Positions 55,204-64,000 of a stretch of DNA of 64,000 nucleotides are shown here, in pieces (within the stretch, counting starts at the first letter, position 1; every line of letters starts with the position of its first letter). The notes beneath the pieces were generated by a model, which saw only the letters and a program-made list of their open reading frames with translations, searched no databases and was not told the DNA's origin. Where the stretch lies: assembly GCA_050951925.1 (NCBI GenBank), contig JBMNJZ010000001.1, forward strand, positions 558,001-622,000, written 5' to 3'. A program made the translations under genes and the position numbers. Origin of the DNA: UBA1046 sp012511325. Its GTDB lineage: Bacteria; Bacillota; Clostridia; Saccharofermentanales; DTU023.

Positions 55204-55229
55204 GTCGGATAAGTCCGGAGGGAAGACGG

Positions 55230-56552
55230 TTGTTGGAGTTTAATTCTAAAGCTGAACAGGTGGTTGCCGCCCTGCAGAAACGCCGGGAGTACTTTTGGTT
55301 TAATCCGGAGAGACGCACATTAAGCAAGCCGGATCTTAACCAGGTTCCGAGCGGTTTGGCGGAGATGCGGGAAGCTGAGGACAGGCTCAAGCGCTTTGCG
55401 CCCTGGATAGCGCAAGAATTTCCTGAGACATTCGACAGCGGAGGCCTGATTGAGTCGCCACTGGTATGTATTGACCATATGAAGCGAAAGCTGGATCCGG
55501 ATGCCGTGGTTGCCGGGCGACTGTATCTGAAGCGTGACGATATCTTGCCTGTCTCTGGTTCGATCAAAGCCAGAGGCGGCATCTACGAAATCCTCAAGCT
55601 GGCTGAGAGCATCGCTTTGGAGCAGGGCTTAATCACTTTGGCTGACGACTATTCTGTTTTATCCGCGCCGGAGAATAGAGATATTCTCTCGCAATATGCG
55701 GTGGCGGTCGGATCAACAGGCAATCTCGGTCTGTCCGTAGGCATTATCAGCGCCAAGCTGGGCTTTCAAACTGAGGTCCATATGTCAGCCGATGCCAGAC
55801 AATGGAAGAAAGACAAGCTGCGCTCATTGGGCGTTAAGGTTATTGAGTACGAAGACGATTACAGCAGTGCGGTAGCTGCCGGCAGAGAAGCTGCCTCTGC
55901 GGATCCGAAATGTCATTTTGTCGATGACGAGACATCGGAAGATCTCTTCATGGGCTACTCGGTAGCGGCTCTGCGCCTGCAAAAACAGCTGGAGGCCGAA
56001 GGAATCAGGGTGGATGCTGAATATCCGCTCTTAGTCTATATTCCCTGCGGTGTAGGAACAGGACCCGGAGGGATTGCCTGGGGCCTGCATCAGATCTACG
56101 GCAATAATGTTTTTGTTTTCTTTGCGGAGCCGGTCGAATCGCCTTGCGTCTGTCTCGGGCTGGCCAGCGGATTGCATGAGAATATATCTGTCCAGGATAT
56201 CGGACTCTCGGGCAAAACGGAAGCTGACGGCCTTGCCGTAGCCAGGGCTTCCGGTCCTGTATGCCAAAAAGTCGGTGCTTTTCTGGCCGGCTGCTTTACT
56301 GTTGAAGATGAGCATCTCTATCGGTTGCTCAGTCTGCTGGAAGAGAGCGAGGGAATTTCTCTTGAGCCATCCGCTTTGGCCGGTATGCCGGGGCCGTTCG
56401 TCTTGGCGACCGAGGCGGCAGGACAGGCTTGGCTGGCAGAACAGGGGCTGACCGGCAAATTGAAAAAGGCTGCGCATATAGTCTGGGCTACCGGTGGCAG
56501 TATGGTTCCGGACGCTGAGATGAAAAGCTTTATCGAGCGCGGTCGCAACTGA
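55230..56552 (+). CDS. dsdA: D-serine dehydratase (D-serine ammonia-lyase)
   Basis: A PLP enzyme of 440 residues that converts D-serine to pyruvate and ammonia. PLP Lys lies in PVSGSIKARGGIYEIL, the glycine-rich phosphate cradle is GSTGNLGLSVG, and the stretch PCGVGTGPGGIAWGLHQ is typical of DsdA. The start is TTG 55230, 7 bases after GGAGGG. It is probably read through from rpoBC, an odd place for a catabolic gene; no dsdX or dsdC homologue is next to it. Relief from D-serine toxicity, or use of D-serine from wall turnover, are possible roles. Confidence 0.92.
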   Translation: MLEFNSKAEQVVAALQKRREYFWFNPERRTLSKPDLNQVPSGLAEMREAEDRLKRFAPWIAQEFPETFDSGGLIESPLVCIDHMKRKLDPDAVVAGRLYLKRDDILPVSGSIKARGGIYEILKLAESIALEQGLITLADDYSVLSAPENRDILSQYAVAVGSTGNLGLSVGIISAKLGFQTEVHMSADARQWKKDKLRSLGVKVIEYEDDYSSAVAAGREAASADPKCHFVDDETSEDLFMGYSVAALRLQKQLEAEGIRVDAEYPLLVYIPCGVGTGPGGIAWGLHQIYGNNVFVFFAEPVESPCVCLGLASGLHENISVQDIGLSGKTEADGLAVARASGPVCQKVGAFLAGCFTVEDEHLYRLLSLLEESEGISLEPSALAGMPGPFVLATEAAGQAWLAEQGLTGKLKKAAHIVWATGGSMVPDAEMKSFIERGRN

Positions 56553-56630
56553 AATTCGACATCAAAAGGCAAATTATTTAACCGGCATGTCAAGCTCAAA
56601 TTGATGTCCGTCCTTGAAAGATCTGTTTTC

Positions 56631-56659
56631 TTGTTAAGGCATCTTTAGTCGTGTATGAT
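56631..56659 (+). promoter_or_regulatory. Sigma-A promoter of the hydroxyproline dehydratase gene
   Basis: TTGTTA (56631-56636), a 17-base spacer, TATGAT (56654-56659). Predicted leader of about 70 bases. Confidence 0.7.
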
Positions 56660-56734
56660 TTAGTAGAGGTATTTGGCAGATTATTTCAGCAAATATCAAA
56701 CTAAAGTGAATATTTATTAGTATTGGAGGTAAGG

Positions 56735-57757
56735 ATGCTAAAATTTAAGAATTATATCACCTGTATTGACGCTCATACCGGTGGGGAACCCCTCAGAGTT
56801 ATCACCAGTGGCTTTCCGCCTATCCCCGGGAAGACTATTCTGGAGAAGAGAAAGTATGTCAAAGAGCATCAGGATGACATCCGCAAGATGATGATGCTGG
56901 AGCCTCGCGGTCACAGTGGCATGTATGGTTGCATCATTACGGAAGCTGTCACGCCGGACGGGGATTTCGGCGTACTATTTACTCATAATGAAGGCCTCAG
57001 TACTATGTGCGGCCACGGCATTATCGCTGTAACGAAGGTTGTACTGCAAACCGGGATCATTCCGCCGCAAGAAGGTCTGAATACGGTCAGAATTGATTCA
57101 CCCGCGGGCAGAATTACTGCCTTTGCGACCGTTAAGGACGGATGCGTCGGCGAAGTATCTTTCAACAATGTTCCTTCTTTCCTTTATATGAAAGATATTG
57201 AAGTTGATGTTGATGGCATCGGTACCATAGTCTGCGATATTGCTTTCGGCGGCGCCTTCTATGTCTATGTCGATGTCGCTAAAGTAAATTCGACCGTTGA
57301 TCCCGCCAATCTGGAATATCTAATTGATAAGGGCATGGAAATCAAGTACAAAGTGATCGATAAATATAATGTAGTTCACCCGGAAGAGCCCGGCCTGAAC
57401 AGTATTTACGGCACAATCTTCATGGACAAGCTCGAATACGGGGACAAGAAAGTAACATCTAAGAATGTTTGCATCTTCGCGGACGGACAAATCGACCGTT
57501 CGCCCACCGGCACCGGTACCGGCGGACGCATCGCTCTGATGTTGGAGAAGGGCCAGTTGGATAAGGACACTACTCTGGTCAATATCAGTGTCATCGATAC
57601 TGTATTTACCTGCAAGATTGTTGAAGAAGTAAAAGTCGGCGATCTCCCGGCAGTCGTTCCCGAGGTCACCGGCAACGCCTTTATTACCGGCTTTAATCAG
57701 CTCGTGCTTGATCCGGATGATCCTCTGCCCGAGGGCTTCAGAATTACCGGCGGTTAA
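56735..57757 (+). CDS. Proline racemase family protein, probable trans-3-hydroxy-L-proline dehydratase
   Basis: A 340-residue enzyme of the proline racemase family. The first catalytic Cys is present (Cys92 in TMCGHGIIA), but the second motif is DRSPTGTGTGG with Thr258, where racemases and 4-hydroxyproline epimerases have Cys. A Cys/Thr pair is the known signature of trans-3-hydroxy-L-proline dehydratase, which makes delta-1-pyrroline-2-carboxylate. I chose ATG 56735, after GGAGG; TTG 56723 is less likely. It has its own promoter and terminator. The oppABCDF operon follows on the same strand, fitting use of collagen-type peptides (inference). Confidence 0.87.
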   Translation: MLKFKNYITCIDAHTGGEPLRVITSGFPPIPGKTILEKRKYVKEHQDDIRKMMMLEPRGHSGMYGCIITEAVTPDGDFGVLFTHNEGLSTMCGHGIIAVTKVVLQTGIIPPQEGLNTVRIDSPAGRITAFATVKDGCVGEVSFNNVPSFLYMKDIEVDVDGIGTIVCDIAFGGAFYVYVDVAKVNSTVDPANLEYLIDKGMEIKYKVIDKYNVVHPEEPGLNSIYGTIFMDKLEYGDKKVTSKNVCIFADGQIDRSPTGTGTGGRIALMLEKGQLDKDTTLVNISVIDTVFTCKIVEEVKVGDLPAVVPEVTGNAFITGFNQLVLDPDDPLPEGFRITGG

Positions 57758-57789
57758 TCCGGCAGCTCTGATCGGATATACGGTTACGC

Positions 57790-57822
57790 AAGGTGCTATC
57801 TCACGGAGATGCACCTTTTTTA
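57790..57822 (+). terminator. Intrinsic terminator after the proline racemase family gene
   Basis: AAGGTGC-T-ATCTC paired with GAGAT-GCACCTT around a 3-base loop, followed by a run of T. It ends 33-65 bases after the stop codon. Confidence 0.88.
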
Positions 57823-58250
57823 ATTGAGCAGAAACAATTGTTAGAAGAAACCGGCTTATGAATTTGGTGGGAAGGTTTTCATAAAGTAATTAAAGCAATT
57901 ATTGAGTATCACAATTTCCCGGAATAATAGCTTTGCATATGGCATTAATGCAATGTACTTTTTTTACGCATTTATAGCTATTTATACTTATTTATTTGTT
58001 TATTTTATTTGACAGATTGAGGGCGATAATAATATGATCAATGCAAGTAAAAAGGTTTTTAATATGGCTGGCGCAAACCGATTTCTGATGGCAAAAGTAA
58101 AGCTAGCAAAGGAGGGAAAATATTTTTCTTATGCTGCATTATCAGAATAATTATGAATTGCGGTTAAAACAGCTGATTTGCCATCGTTGCATTGGTTGGC
58201 AGCCATAGTGGCATCTATTTAGTAATAAAAATTTCTGAACGGAGGGAATT
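57823..58250 (+). other. AT-rich gap upstream of the opp operon
   Basis: About 430 bases. It holds the promoter at 58009-58038 and a leader of about 205 bases. Two short open frames (38 codons from 58034; 25 codons from 58131) lie in the leader, but neither has a well-placed ribosome binding site. Confidence 0.5.
58009..58038 (+). promoter_or_regulatory. Promoter of the opp operon
   Basis: A perfect TTGACA (58009-58014), 18 bases, TATGAT (58033-58038). The leader before oppA is about 205 bases. Confidence 0.7.
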
Positions 58251-59954
58251 ATGAAAAAAATCTTAGCACTACTGCTGGTTGTCGTTTTGCTGGTAGGATT
58301 AGTAGCCTGCAGCACGCCTGACAAGGGTACCCCGGACAAACCGAAAGAGACAAAGGCCGATGCTCCGGATGGGACAGAGGCGGATACGCCGGATGATGAG
58401 CCGGGTACCGACGAAACACCGGAGCCTGCCGGAAAGAAAATTTACCGCTACGCTCTTGCTGCGGATCCGGAAACTTTTGATCCTTGCCTGGCTCACGGAA
58501 TACCGTCTGCTACTATTTGCTATCATATTTACGGCAGCCTCTACATTGATGATGTGGGCAATATTCGTCCCGCTCTGGCTGAAAGCTATGAGCTGGCTGA
58601 GGATCAAGTGACTTATACTTTCAAACTTCGTGACGGACTGCTTTGGAGCGATGGTGAGCCTTTGACTGCTCATGATTTTGAATATGGCATTAAGCGCTTT
58701 ATAGATCCTGATACCGCATCACCGATGGGCTATTTTGCCGGTATCCTTAAGAATGGCCAACAGGTTATCAAGGGCGAACTGCCTCTGGAAGAACTGGGAG
58801 TAAGAGCCATTGACGAAAAAACACTTGAGATCGTGCTGGAGTATCCGGCCGGATATTTCCTCGGCATGCTGAGCAAGTCTTTCTTCTCCCCGCAACGTCA
58901 GGATATAGTTGAACAATACGGCAAAGACTATTGCGCTACTCCGGATAAGCAGGTCTATAGCGGCGCTTTTGTCGTTACCGAATTTGGCGAGGGCAAGATG
59001 GTCCTGACTAAGAATCCGAATTATTTTGAAGCTGATAAGGTCAAGCTTGACGGCGTCGAAATTTATACGGTAGCAGAAGCTAACACGCAGTTGTCCATGT
59101 TTGAAAATGGCGAGCTGGATATGGTCGTTCTATCCACCGAGATAGCTCCTCAGTATGAAGGTCAAAGCCTGTCATACTTTGACGGCGCCAATGACTTTGG
59201 TGGTCCGAACCTGAGGAATAAGTATCTGGCGAATAAGGATTTCCGCCTGGCGCTTAACTATGCTATCAATCGCGAAGAGTATATCCTCCTGGGACACAAT
59301 GGTCTCTATACGCCCAATCTGCGCTATGTCCTGCCTCAGGTCAGCGGTGTAGAGAAATCCTATGGCGAAGAGTATCCCTATGAGGCTTTCCCGCTCCAAG
59401 GTGATGTAGAGAAGGCTAAACAGCATCTTGATGCAGCCATGGCTGAACTGGGTGTTGCTGATCCGTCCGAAATCACATTGAAAATGGTCACGACTGATGC
59501 GGAAACTGCCAAGAAAGAAGCGGAAATTCTCCAAAATCAGTGGAAAAACAATCTGGGCATTAATGTAGAAATCAATCTGGTTCCCTATAAGACCAAGAAC
59601 TCCATGTTGACACCGGGCAGAGACGACTTCGATCTGATCATGAGCGGCTGGGTACCCGATTATTCAGATCCTTATGCGTACCTGGAGCTCTTTGAGAGCG
59701 ACAATGCCTACAACTACATTAATTACCACAGTGATGAGTTCGATGCCTTCATTAGGAAATCGAAAGAGACCACCGGCAAAGAGCGGATGGACAATCTCTT
59801 TAACGCAGAGAAGACATTGCTGGAAGACGGCGCTGTCATACCGCAGCAACTGAGAGAGGTTCACTATTTGGTTGCAGACGGTGTTACCGGGCTGCAGGGC
59901 TACTTCGTTGGCTTTAACTTCAGCTATCTCTATCTCGACAAGCCCGCAGAATAA
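58251..59954 (+). CDS. oppA: Peptide ABC transporter substrate-binding lipoprotein (OppA-like)
   Basis: A family 5 extracellular binding protein of 567 residues. Lipoprotein Cys20 (VGLVAC), then an acidic, Pro/Thr-rich linker of about 45 residues, then the SBP_bac_5 domain starting at YRYALAADPETFDPC with YTFKLRDGLLWSDGEPLTAHDF and NYAINREEYILLG. This fits oligopeptide binding of the OppA type. The binding site GGAGG lies 7 bases before the ATG. A strong hairpin separates it from oppB, which should give a surplus of binding protein over the membrane parts. Confidence 0.93.
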   Translation: MKKILALLLVVVLLVGLVACSTPDKGTPDKPKETKADAPDGTEADTPDDEPGTDETPEPAGKKIYRYALAADPETFDPCLAHGIPSATICYHIYGSLYIDDVGNIRPALAESYELAEDQVTYTFKLRDGLLWSDGEPLTAHDFEYGIKRFIDPDTASPMGYFAGILKNGQQVIKGELPLEELGVRAIDEKTLEIVLEYPAGYFLGMLSKSFFSPQRQDIVEQYGKDYCATPDKQVYSGAFVVTEFGEGKMVLTKNPNYFEADKVKLDGVEIYTVAEANTQLSMFENGELDMVVLSTEIAPQYEGQSLSYFDGANDFGGPNLRNKYLANKDFRLALNYAINREEYILLGHNGLYTPNLRYVLPQVSGVEKSYGEEYPYEAFPLQGDVEKAKQHLDAAMAELGVADPSEITLKMVTTDAETAKKEAEILQNQWKNNLGINVEINLVPYKTKNSMLTPGRDDFDLIMSGWVPDYSDPYAYLELFESDNAYNYINYHSDEFDAFIRKSKETTGKERMDNLFNAEKTLLEDGAVIPQQLREVHYLVADGVTGLQGYFVGFNFSYLYLDKPAE

Positions 59955-59989
59955 GCTCAGGCATATTTCTGTGTAAGTTAAGATTGATT

Positions 59990-60014
59990 CCCGGTAGGCT
60001 AGATGCCTGCCGGG
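59990..60014 (+). promoter_or_regulatory. Hairpin between oppA and oppB
   Basis: CCCGGTAGGC-TAGAT-GCCTGCCGGG, a 10-bp stem with one G-U pair. It has no T-tract, so it is probably an mRNA stabiliser or partial attenuator that favours oppA over the downstream genes. Confidence 0.65.
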
Positions 60015-60049
60015 ATCATTATCAATCATCAGAAGGAGAGTGAATCTGC

Positions 60050-60967
60050 ATGGGTAAATATGTCGTTAAACGCGTAGGCATCTCTCTACTCACTGTTCTG
60101 GTGCTTGTGACTGTAGTGTTTATTCTGGTCAGGCTGATGCCTGGCGATCCCTTTAGCGATCCGAAAATGACTCCTACAGTCAAAGAGAATCTCAATGCCT
60201 ATTATGGGCTGGACAAGCCCTTGCTTCAGCAATATACAACCTTTCTGGGCAATCTGATGCGGGGTGATTTCGGTTATTCCATGAAATATCAGAACCAGAC
60301 TGTCAACAATTTATTGCGGCAATCATTTCCGTACTCTCTTGATCTGGGAATTCGCGCTTTGGTGTTGTCACTATCTTTAGGCCTGGTCTTTGGCATTGTC
60401 TCTGCTCGCAACAGAGGCAATAAGATCGACCTTTTCTTTGTTGTTGTGGCGGTTATCGGCACCAGTGTGCCTGACTTCATTGTCGGCGCCATTTTGCAGT
60501 ATTTCTTTGCGGTCAAGTGGGGGCTATTCCCTATAGCTCAGTATAAAGGCCTCGCGCATACTATTTTACCTTCAATTGCCCTGGGGTTCTATACGATGAC
60601 TTCGGTCTCGAGAATTATGCGGGCAAGTATGCTTGAAGTGGTGCAGCAGGATTATATTAAGACCGCGCGTTCCAAAGGAATCTCGAATTTCCGCATTACC
60701 TGGAAACATCAGATCCGCAATGCGATCATGCCGGTGGTTACGGTGCTGGGTCCTACGGTAGCATCTGTTCTTACCGGTACCTTTGTGATTGAATCCATTT
60801 TTGCCATACCCGGCATGGGCAAATACTATGTTGAAAGTGTCCAGAATCTGGACTATTCCATGATTCTGGGACAGACTGTTTTCTATGGCATCTTCCTGGT
60901 TTTTGCCAATATGGTCGTAGACATTGCCTATGGATTTGTCGATCCGCGCATTAGGATTGCCAAATAA
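60050..60967 (+). CDS. oppB: Peptide ABC transporter permease (OppB/DppB)
   Basis: A membrane subunit of 305 residues with six hydrophobic segments. The N-terminal RLMPGDPF and the coupling loop TARSKGISNFRITWKHQIRNA are OppB/DppB hallmarks. GAAGGAGAG lies upstream. It is followed after 12 bases by oppC. Confidence 0.95.
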   Translation: MGKYVVKRVGISLLTVLVLVTVVFILVRLMPGDPFSDPKMTPTVKENLNAYYGLDKPLLQQYTTFLGNLMRGDFGYSMKYQNQTVNNLLRQSFPYSLDLGIRALVLSLSLGLVFGIVSARNRGNKIDLFFVVVAVIGTSVPDFIVGAILQYFFAVKWGLFPIAQYKGLAHTILPSIALGFYTMTSVSRIMRASMLEVVQQDYIKTARSKGISNFRITWKHQIRNAIMPVVTVLGPTVASVLTGTFVIESIFAIPGMGKYYVESVQNLDYSMILGQTVFYGIFLVFANMVVDIAYGFVDPRIRIAK

Positions 60968-60979
60968 GGGAGGGAGACA

Positions 60980-61930
60980 ATGGCTACAAACAAGATAGAG
61001 TCACAAGACAAAGCAATTACCGCCGATCTCTTCCGCACTGTCGGCAAGAGCATAGAGGAAATGGAAGCAATTTCCCGCCCCAGCCTGACTTTCTGGCAGG
61101 AGGCCTGGCTGAGAATCCGCAAAGACAAGGCGGCATTTATTGGCTTGATTATCCTTATAATATATACAATCCTGGCAATTTTCGCTCCTATGTTCAGTAG
61201 CTATGAATTTGATCAGCAGGATGCTTATGCCATGAGACAAACATTTTCGGCCGAACACTGGTTTGGCACCGATTCTTTGGGTCGCGACCTATGGGTGAGA
61301 ATTTGGGTCGGAGCACGTGTTTCATTGTCCATCGGTTTTATAGCTGCATTTATCAATTCCGTAATTGGCACGATTTTAGGCGGCTTCAGCGGCTATATCG
61401 GCGGAAAATTCGACATGATTCTAATGCGGATCATCGATATCATCTACGGCATCCCCGCCCTGATCGTGAATATTTTGGTCATGGTGGTTCTGGGCCCCGG
61501 TATCAAGAGTTTGATTATTGCTATGGTTATTACCGGTTGGGCAGGATCCTGCCGGTTTACCCGCGGGGAAGTGTATCGCCTTAAAGAGCAGGAGTTTGTG
61601 CTTGCGTCTCGTGTTTTGGGTGAATCTACTTTCATGATTATTGTCCGCGAAATAATTCCCAATCTGATGGGATTGATTATTACTAATCTGGCTATGGCCA
61701 TTCCCGCAGCTATCTTCAGAGAGGCTTTCCTCAGCTATATCGGTCTGGGTATCGCTCCTCCCAATGCGAGCTGGGGTGTATTGGCCAAAGAAGGAGCAGC
61801 CATGATCAGACTGTGTCCGCATATGTTGTATGTTCCTGCCTTCTTTATCTGTACAACAGTCTTGGCTTTCAATTTGTTGAGCAACGGACTGCGTGATGCT
61901 TTTGACCCGCGTATGCGCGGTACGGATTGA
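60980..61930 (+). CDS. oppC: Peptide ABC transporter permease (OppC/DppC)
   Basis: The second permease, 316 residues. A cytoplasmic N-terminus of about 45 residues precedes WLRIRKDKAAFIGLIIL; then HWFGTDSLGRDLWVRIWVGARVS and the loop ASRVLGESTFMIIVREIIPNLM, all typical of OppC. GGGAGGG precedes the ATG. oppD begins 14 bases after the stop. Confidence 0.95.
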   Translation: MATNKIESQDKAITADLFRTVGKSIEEMEAISRPSLTFWQEAWLRIRKDKAAFIGLIILIIYTILAIFAPMFSSYEFDQQDAYAMRQTFSAEHWFGTDSLGRDLWVRIWVGARVSLSIGFIAAFINSVIGTILGGFSGYIGGKFDMILMRIIDIIYGIPALIVNILVMVVLGPGIKSLIIAMVITGWAGSCRFTRGEVYRLKEQEFVLASRVLGESTFMIIVREIIPNLMGLIITNLAMAIPAAIFREAFLSYIGLGIAPPNASWGVLAKEGAAMIRLCPHMLYVPAFFICTTVLAFNLLSNGLRDAFDPRMRGTD

Positions 61931-61944
61931 TAGGAGGGTTAGCT

Positions 61945-63015
61945 ATGCCGGAAATTATACTGGAAGTTAAAAATCTTGAATTTTCGTTCCGCACTTATGG
62001 CGGTGTGGTCAAGGCTGTGAGAGATATCAGCTTTGATGTCAGAAAAGGAGAATTGCTCGGCATTGTGGGCGAATCCGGCTGCGGTAAAAGCGTCTCGGTT
62101 CAATGTATTCTGCGACTGAATCCTGAACCGCCCGGCTTCTTTGAAGGCGGTGAGATTCTTTACAAAGGCAAAGACATTGTTAAAATGTCTAACCGTGAAT
62201 TGCGGAAAATCAGGGGTGTTGAAATCGGCTTTATTTTCCAGGATCCGATGACATCGCTCAATCCCACTATGCGTGTCGGCAAGCAGATTGAAGAAATCTT
62301 TGTCGGCCGGAAGGAGGTTTCCCGCGCTGAGGCAAAACAAAAGGCGCTGGAGATTCTGGAGCTGGTGGGGATTAATGAGCCGGAAAGGCGTTATCGCCAA
62401 TATCCGCATGAGCTTTCCGGAGGCATGAAACAAAGGGTTATGATCGCCATCGCGCTGGTCGGGCAGCCCGGTATCATTATCGCGGATGAGCCGACAACTT
62501 CACTCGATGTCACGATTGAGGCGCAGATTTTGGATATTCTCAAAGAATTGCAGGAGAAGTTCATGACCTCGATCATTTTGATCACGCATGATCTGGGTGT
62601 TGTCGCTAAAATGTGCGATCGGGTTCTGGTGATGTATGGCGGCAAAATTGTGGAAGAGGGCCCGGTGAATGCTATCTTTTATGAAACGGCACATCCTTAT
62701 ACTTCGGGACTGATCCAGTCCATAGCAACGCTGGATACCAGCCGGGATGAAGAATTGGTGCCGATTGAGGGCACGCCGCCTGATCTTTTCTCGCCTCCTG
62801 TGGGCTGTCCTTTCGCCGCGCGCTGTGAATATGCGATGGAAATCTGCGGCATGATGATGCCGGATCGGACACAGGTCACGCCTGAACATTACTCTGCCTG
62901 CTGGTTGTTGCACGAATACGCGCCGGACGTGGAGTTGCCTGCCGTGGTCCGAACGACGGAGGCTGAGGAGATAACGCCTTCGCCTGAGCAAGTAGAAACG
63001 GAGGAGAGGGTATGA
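61945..63015 (+). CDS. oppD: Peptide ABC transporter ATP-binding protein (OppD)
   Basis: An ATPase of 356 residues. Walker A GESGCGKS, signature LSGGMKQRVMIAIAL, Walker B IIIADEPTTSLDV, and the C-terminal Opp/Dpp cysteine motif CPFAARCEYAMEICG, which in related proteins holds an iron-sulfur cluster. ATG 61945 has GGAGGG upstream, so the in-frame start at 61927 was not used. It overlaps oppF by 4 bases. Confidence 0.95.
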   Translation: MPEIILEVKNLEFSFRTYGGVVKAVRDISFDVRKGELLGIVGESGCGKSVSVQCILRLNPEPPGFFEGGEILYKGKDIVKMSNRELRKIRGVEIGFIFQDPMTSLNPTMRVGKQIEEIFVGRKEVSRAEAKQKALEILELVGINEPERRYRQYPHELSGGMKQRVMIAIALVGQPGIIIADEPTTSLDVTIEAQILDILKELQEKFMTSIILITHDLGVVAKMCDRVLVMYGGKIVEEGPVNAIFYETAHPYTSGLIQSIATLDTSRDEELVPIEGTPPDLFSPPVGCPFAARCEYAMEICGMMMPDRTQVTPEHYSACWLLHEYAPDVELPAVVRTTEAEEITPSPEQVETEERV

Positions 63016-63980
63016 ACAATCAGACAAGCCGGGAAGTATTGTTAGAAGTAAAGGACCTCTCCCAGTATTTCCGCATTTCGAGAGATAAGGTGCTGAAAGC
63101 GGTTGATCATGTCAATTTTAAGATCCACCGCGGCGAGACGGTCGGCCTGGTCGGTGAATCCGGCTGCGGTAAATCAACAACCGGGCGCACAATCCTAAAG
63201 TTGTATACTCCCAATACTGGCAATGTATATTACCGCGGAAAAGATGTTTTTACTTTTACGGCGGATGAGGATATGCAGTACCGTAAGCAAGCGCAGATGA
63301 TTTTCCAGAATCCTCATTCATCTTTGAATCCCAGGATGACGGTTAAGGATATTGTCGGAGCGGGTATGAAGATCCACAATCTGGCCAAGTCCAAAGAACT
63401 GGATGGGCGGATTGAGGCCCTCCTGCGCAAGGTTGGCTTGAATAAGGATCATATGTCGCGTTTTCCGCATGAGTTCTCCGGCGGACAGAAGCAGCGCATC
63501 GGTATTGCGCGCGCGCTATCTGTGGATCCGGAGTTTATTGTCTGCGATGAGCCGATTTCGGCGCTGGATGTGTCGATCCAGGCTCAGGTTCTGAATATGC
63601 TGAAGAAGTCACAGCAGGATCTGGGACTGACCTATCTGTTCATTGCTCACGATCTAAGTGTTGTGAAGTATATTTCCGATCGGGTGATTGTTATGTACCT
63701 GGGGACGATCGTGGAAGAAGCGGTGTCCGAGGATCTGTATCGGAATCCTCTGCATCCTTATACACAAGTGCTCCTGTCATCGATTCCGATTGCCGATCCG
63801 GAGCAAGTCAGGCGGAAGAAACGCCGGATTGTGAGCGGCGAGGTCGCCAGTCCGATCAATCCGCCCGCTATCTGTCGCTTTGTCAGCCGCTGTCCGCTCG
63901 CGGATCAGGTCTGCCGCGAACAGATGCCGCCTCTAAGGGAAGTGGAGCCGGGACATAATGTAGCCTGCTTCAAAGTCTGA
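63012..63980 (+). CDS. oppF: Peptide ABC transporter ATP-binding protein (OppF)
   Basis: The second ATPase, 322 residues: Walker A GESGCGKST, signature FSGGQKQRIGIARAL, Walker B FIVCDEPISALDV, and the C-terminal CRFVSRCPLADQVC motif. It starts inside the end of oppD (ATGA overlap). It completes the oppABCDF operon. It ends 20 bases before the window edge, and no terminator is visible. Confidence 0.95.
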   Translation: MNNQTSREVLLEVKDLSQYFRISRDKVLKAVDHVNFKIHRGETVGLVGESGCGKSTTGRTILKLYTPNTGNVYYRGKDVFTFTADEDMQYRKQAQMIFQNPHSSLNPRMTVKDIVGAGMKIHNLAKSKELDGRIEALLRKVGLNKDHMSRFPHEFSGGQKQRIGIARALSVDPEFIVCDEPISALDVSIQAQVLNMLKKSQQDLGLTYLFIAHDLSVVKYISDRVIVMYLGTIVEEAVSEDLYRNPLHPYTQVLLSSIPIADPEQVRRKKRRIVSGEVASPINPPAICRFVSRCPLADQVCREQMPPLREVEPGHNVACFKV

Positions 63981-64000
63981 ACCTGAACTACATACAGAAG

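Noticed and set aside
58034..58208. Two short open frames (38 and 25 codons) in the opp leader
   Set aside because: The first begins inside the -10 box; the second has its GGAGG 15 bases away. Neither shows a known family.

Overview
The window looks like chromosomal DNA of an anaerobic Gram-positive bacterium of the Clostridia (Bacillota). Support comes from many diacyl-type lipoproteins, a sortase-anchored surface protein, an OpgB/LtaS-type membrane phosphotransferase, a CD1871A-family CXXC mini-protein, sigma-A-like promoters, and strong GGAGG ribosome binding sites. Both tRNA genes encode their CCA ends. Base composition is roughly balanced, with more AT-rich accessory genes between about 6.4 and 21.8 kb. 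No species can be named from the sequence alone. The mnmG-rsmG-gyrA order at the left edge is often found near oriC, but no origin was seen.

Layout: 0-6.3 kb holds core genes: mnmG (5' cut by the window), rsmG with a low-complexity insertion, gyrA and a pepF-like peptidase. 6.4-14.6 kb is an accessory block on the minus strand: a DUF4349 lipoprotein, an M20 peptidase, a YfcC-type carrier and a 1.28 kDa-residue-scale (about 1280 aa) beta-helix surface protein with seven 81-bp tandem repeats. Two tRNA genes (Phe, Asp) with promoter and terminator follow at 15 kb. 15.4-21.8 kb is a phosphonate operon: a PhnD-type binding protein, PhnC, two PhnE permeases, an iron-type alcohol dehydrogenase and a PhnX-PhnW fusion. 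It would import 2-aminoethylphosphonate and split it to phosphate and acetaldehyde. 21.9-32.3 kb holds cell-envelope and housekeeping genes: murE, an OpgB/LtaS-like enzyme, leuS, an acyl-CoA synthetase broken by a one-base frameshift, a YihY/BrkB protein and trpS.

32.4-42.1 kb is a long, tightly packed plus-strand gene cluster: a DMT transporter, a PotDBC-A type ABC importer with an isochorismatase-family hydrolase inserted between permease and ATPase genes, a cytoplasmic GH63-like glycosidase, a PfkB sugar kinase, a 55-aa CXXC protein and a membrane ferredoxin-type protein. Together they suggest an undefined uptake and catabolic route. 42.3-47.6 kb carries an EF-G-like GTPase, a CorC/HlyC-type protein and a membrane-anchored peptidyl-prolyl isomerase. 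47.6-56.6 kb is an rpoB-rpoC unit with its own promoter and structured leader, without the usual ribosomal protein neighbours, followed by a D-serine dehydratase gene. 56.7-64 kb holds a proline-racemase-family gene whose second catalytic Cys is Thr, the signature of trans-3-hydroxy-L-proline dehydratase, and a complete oppABCDF operon. These last two fit fermentation of peptides and amino acids, possibly collagen-derived.
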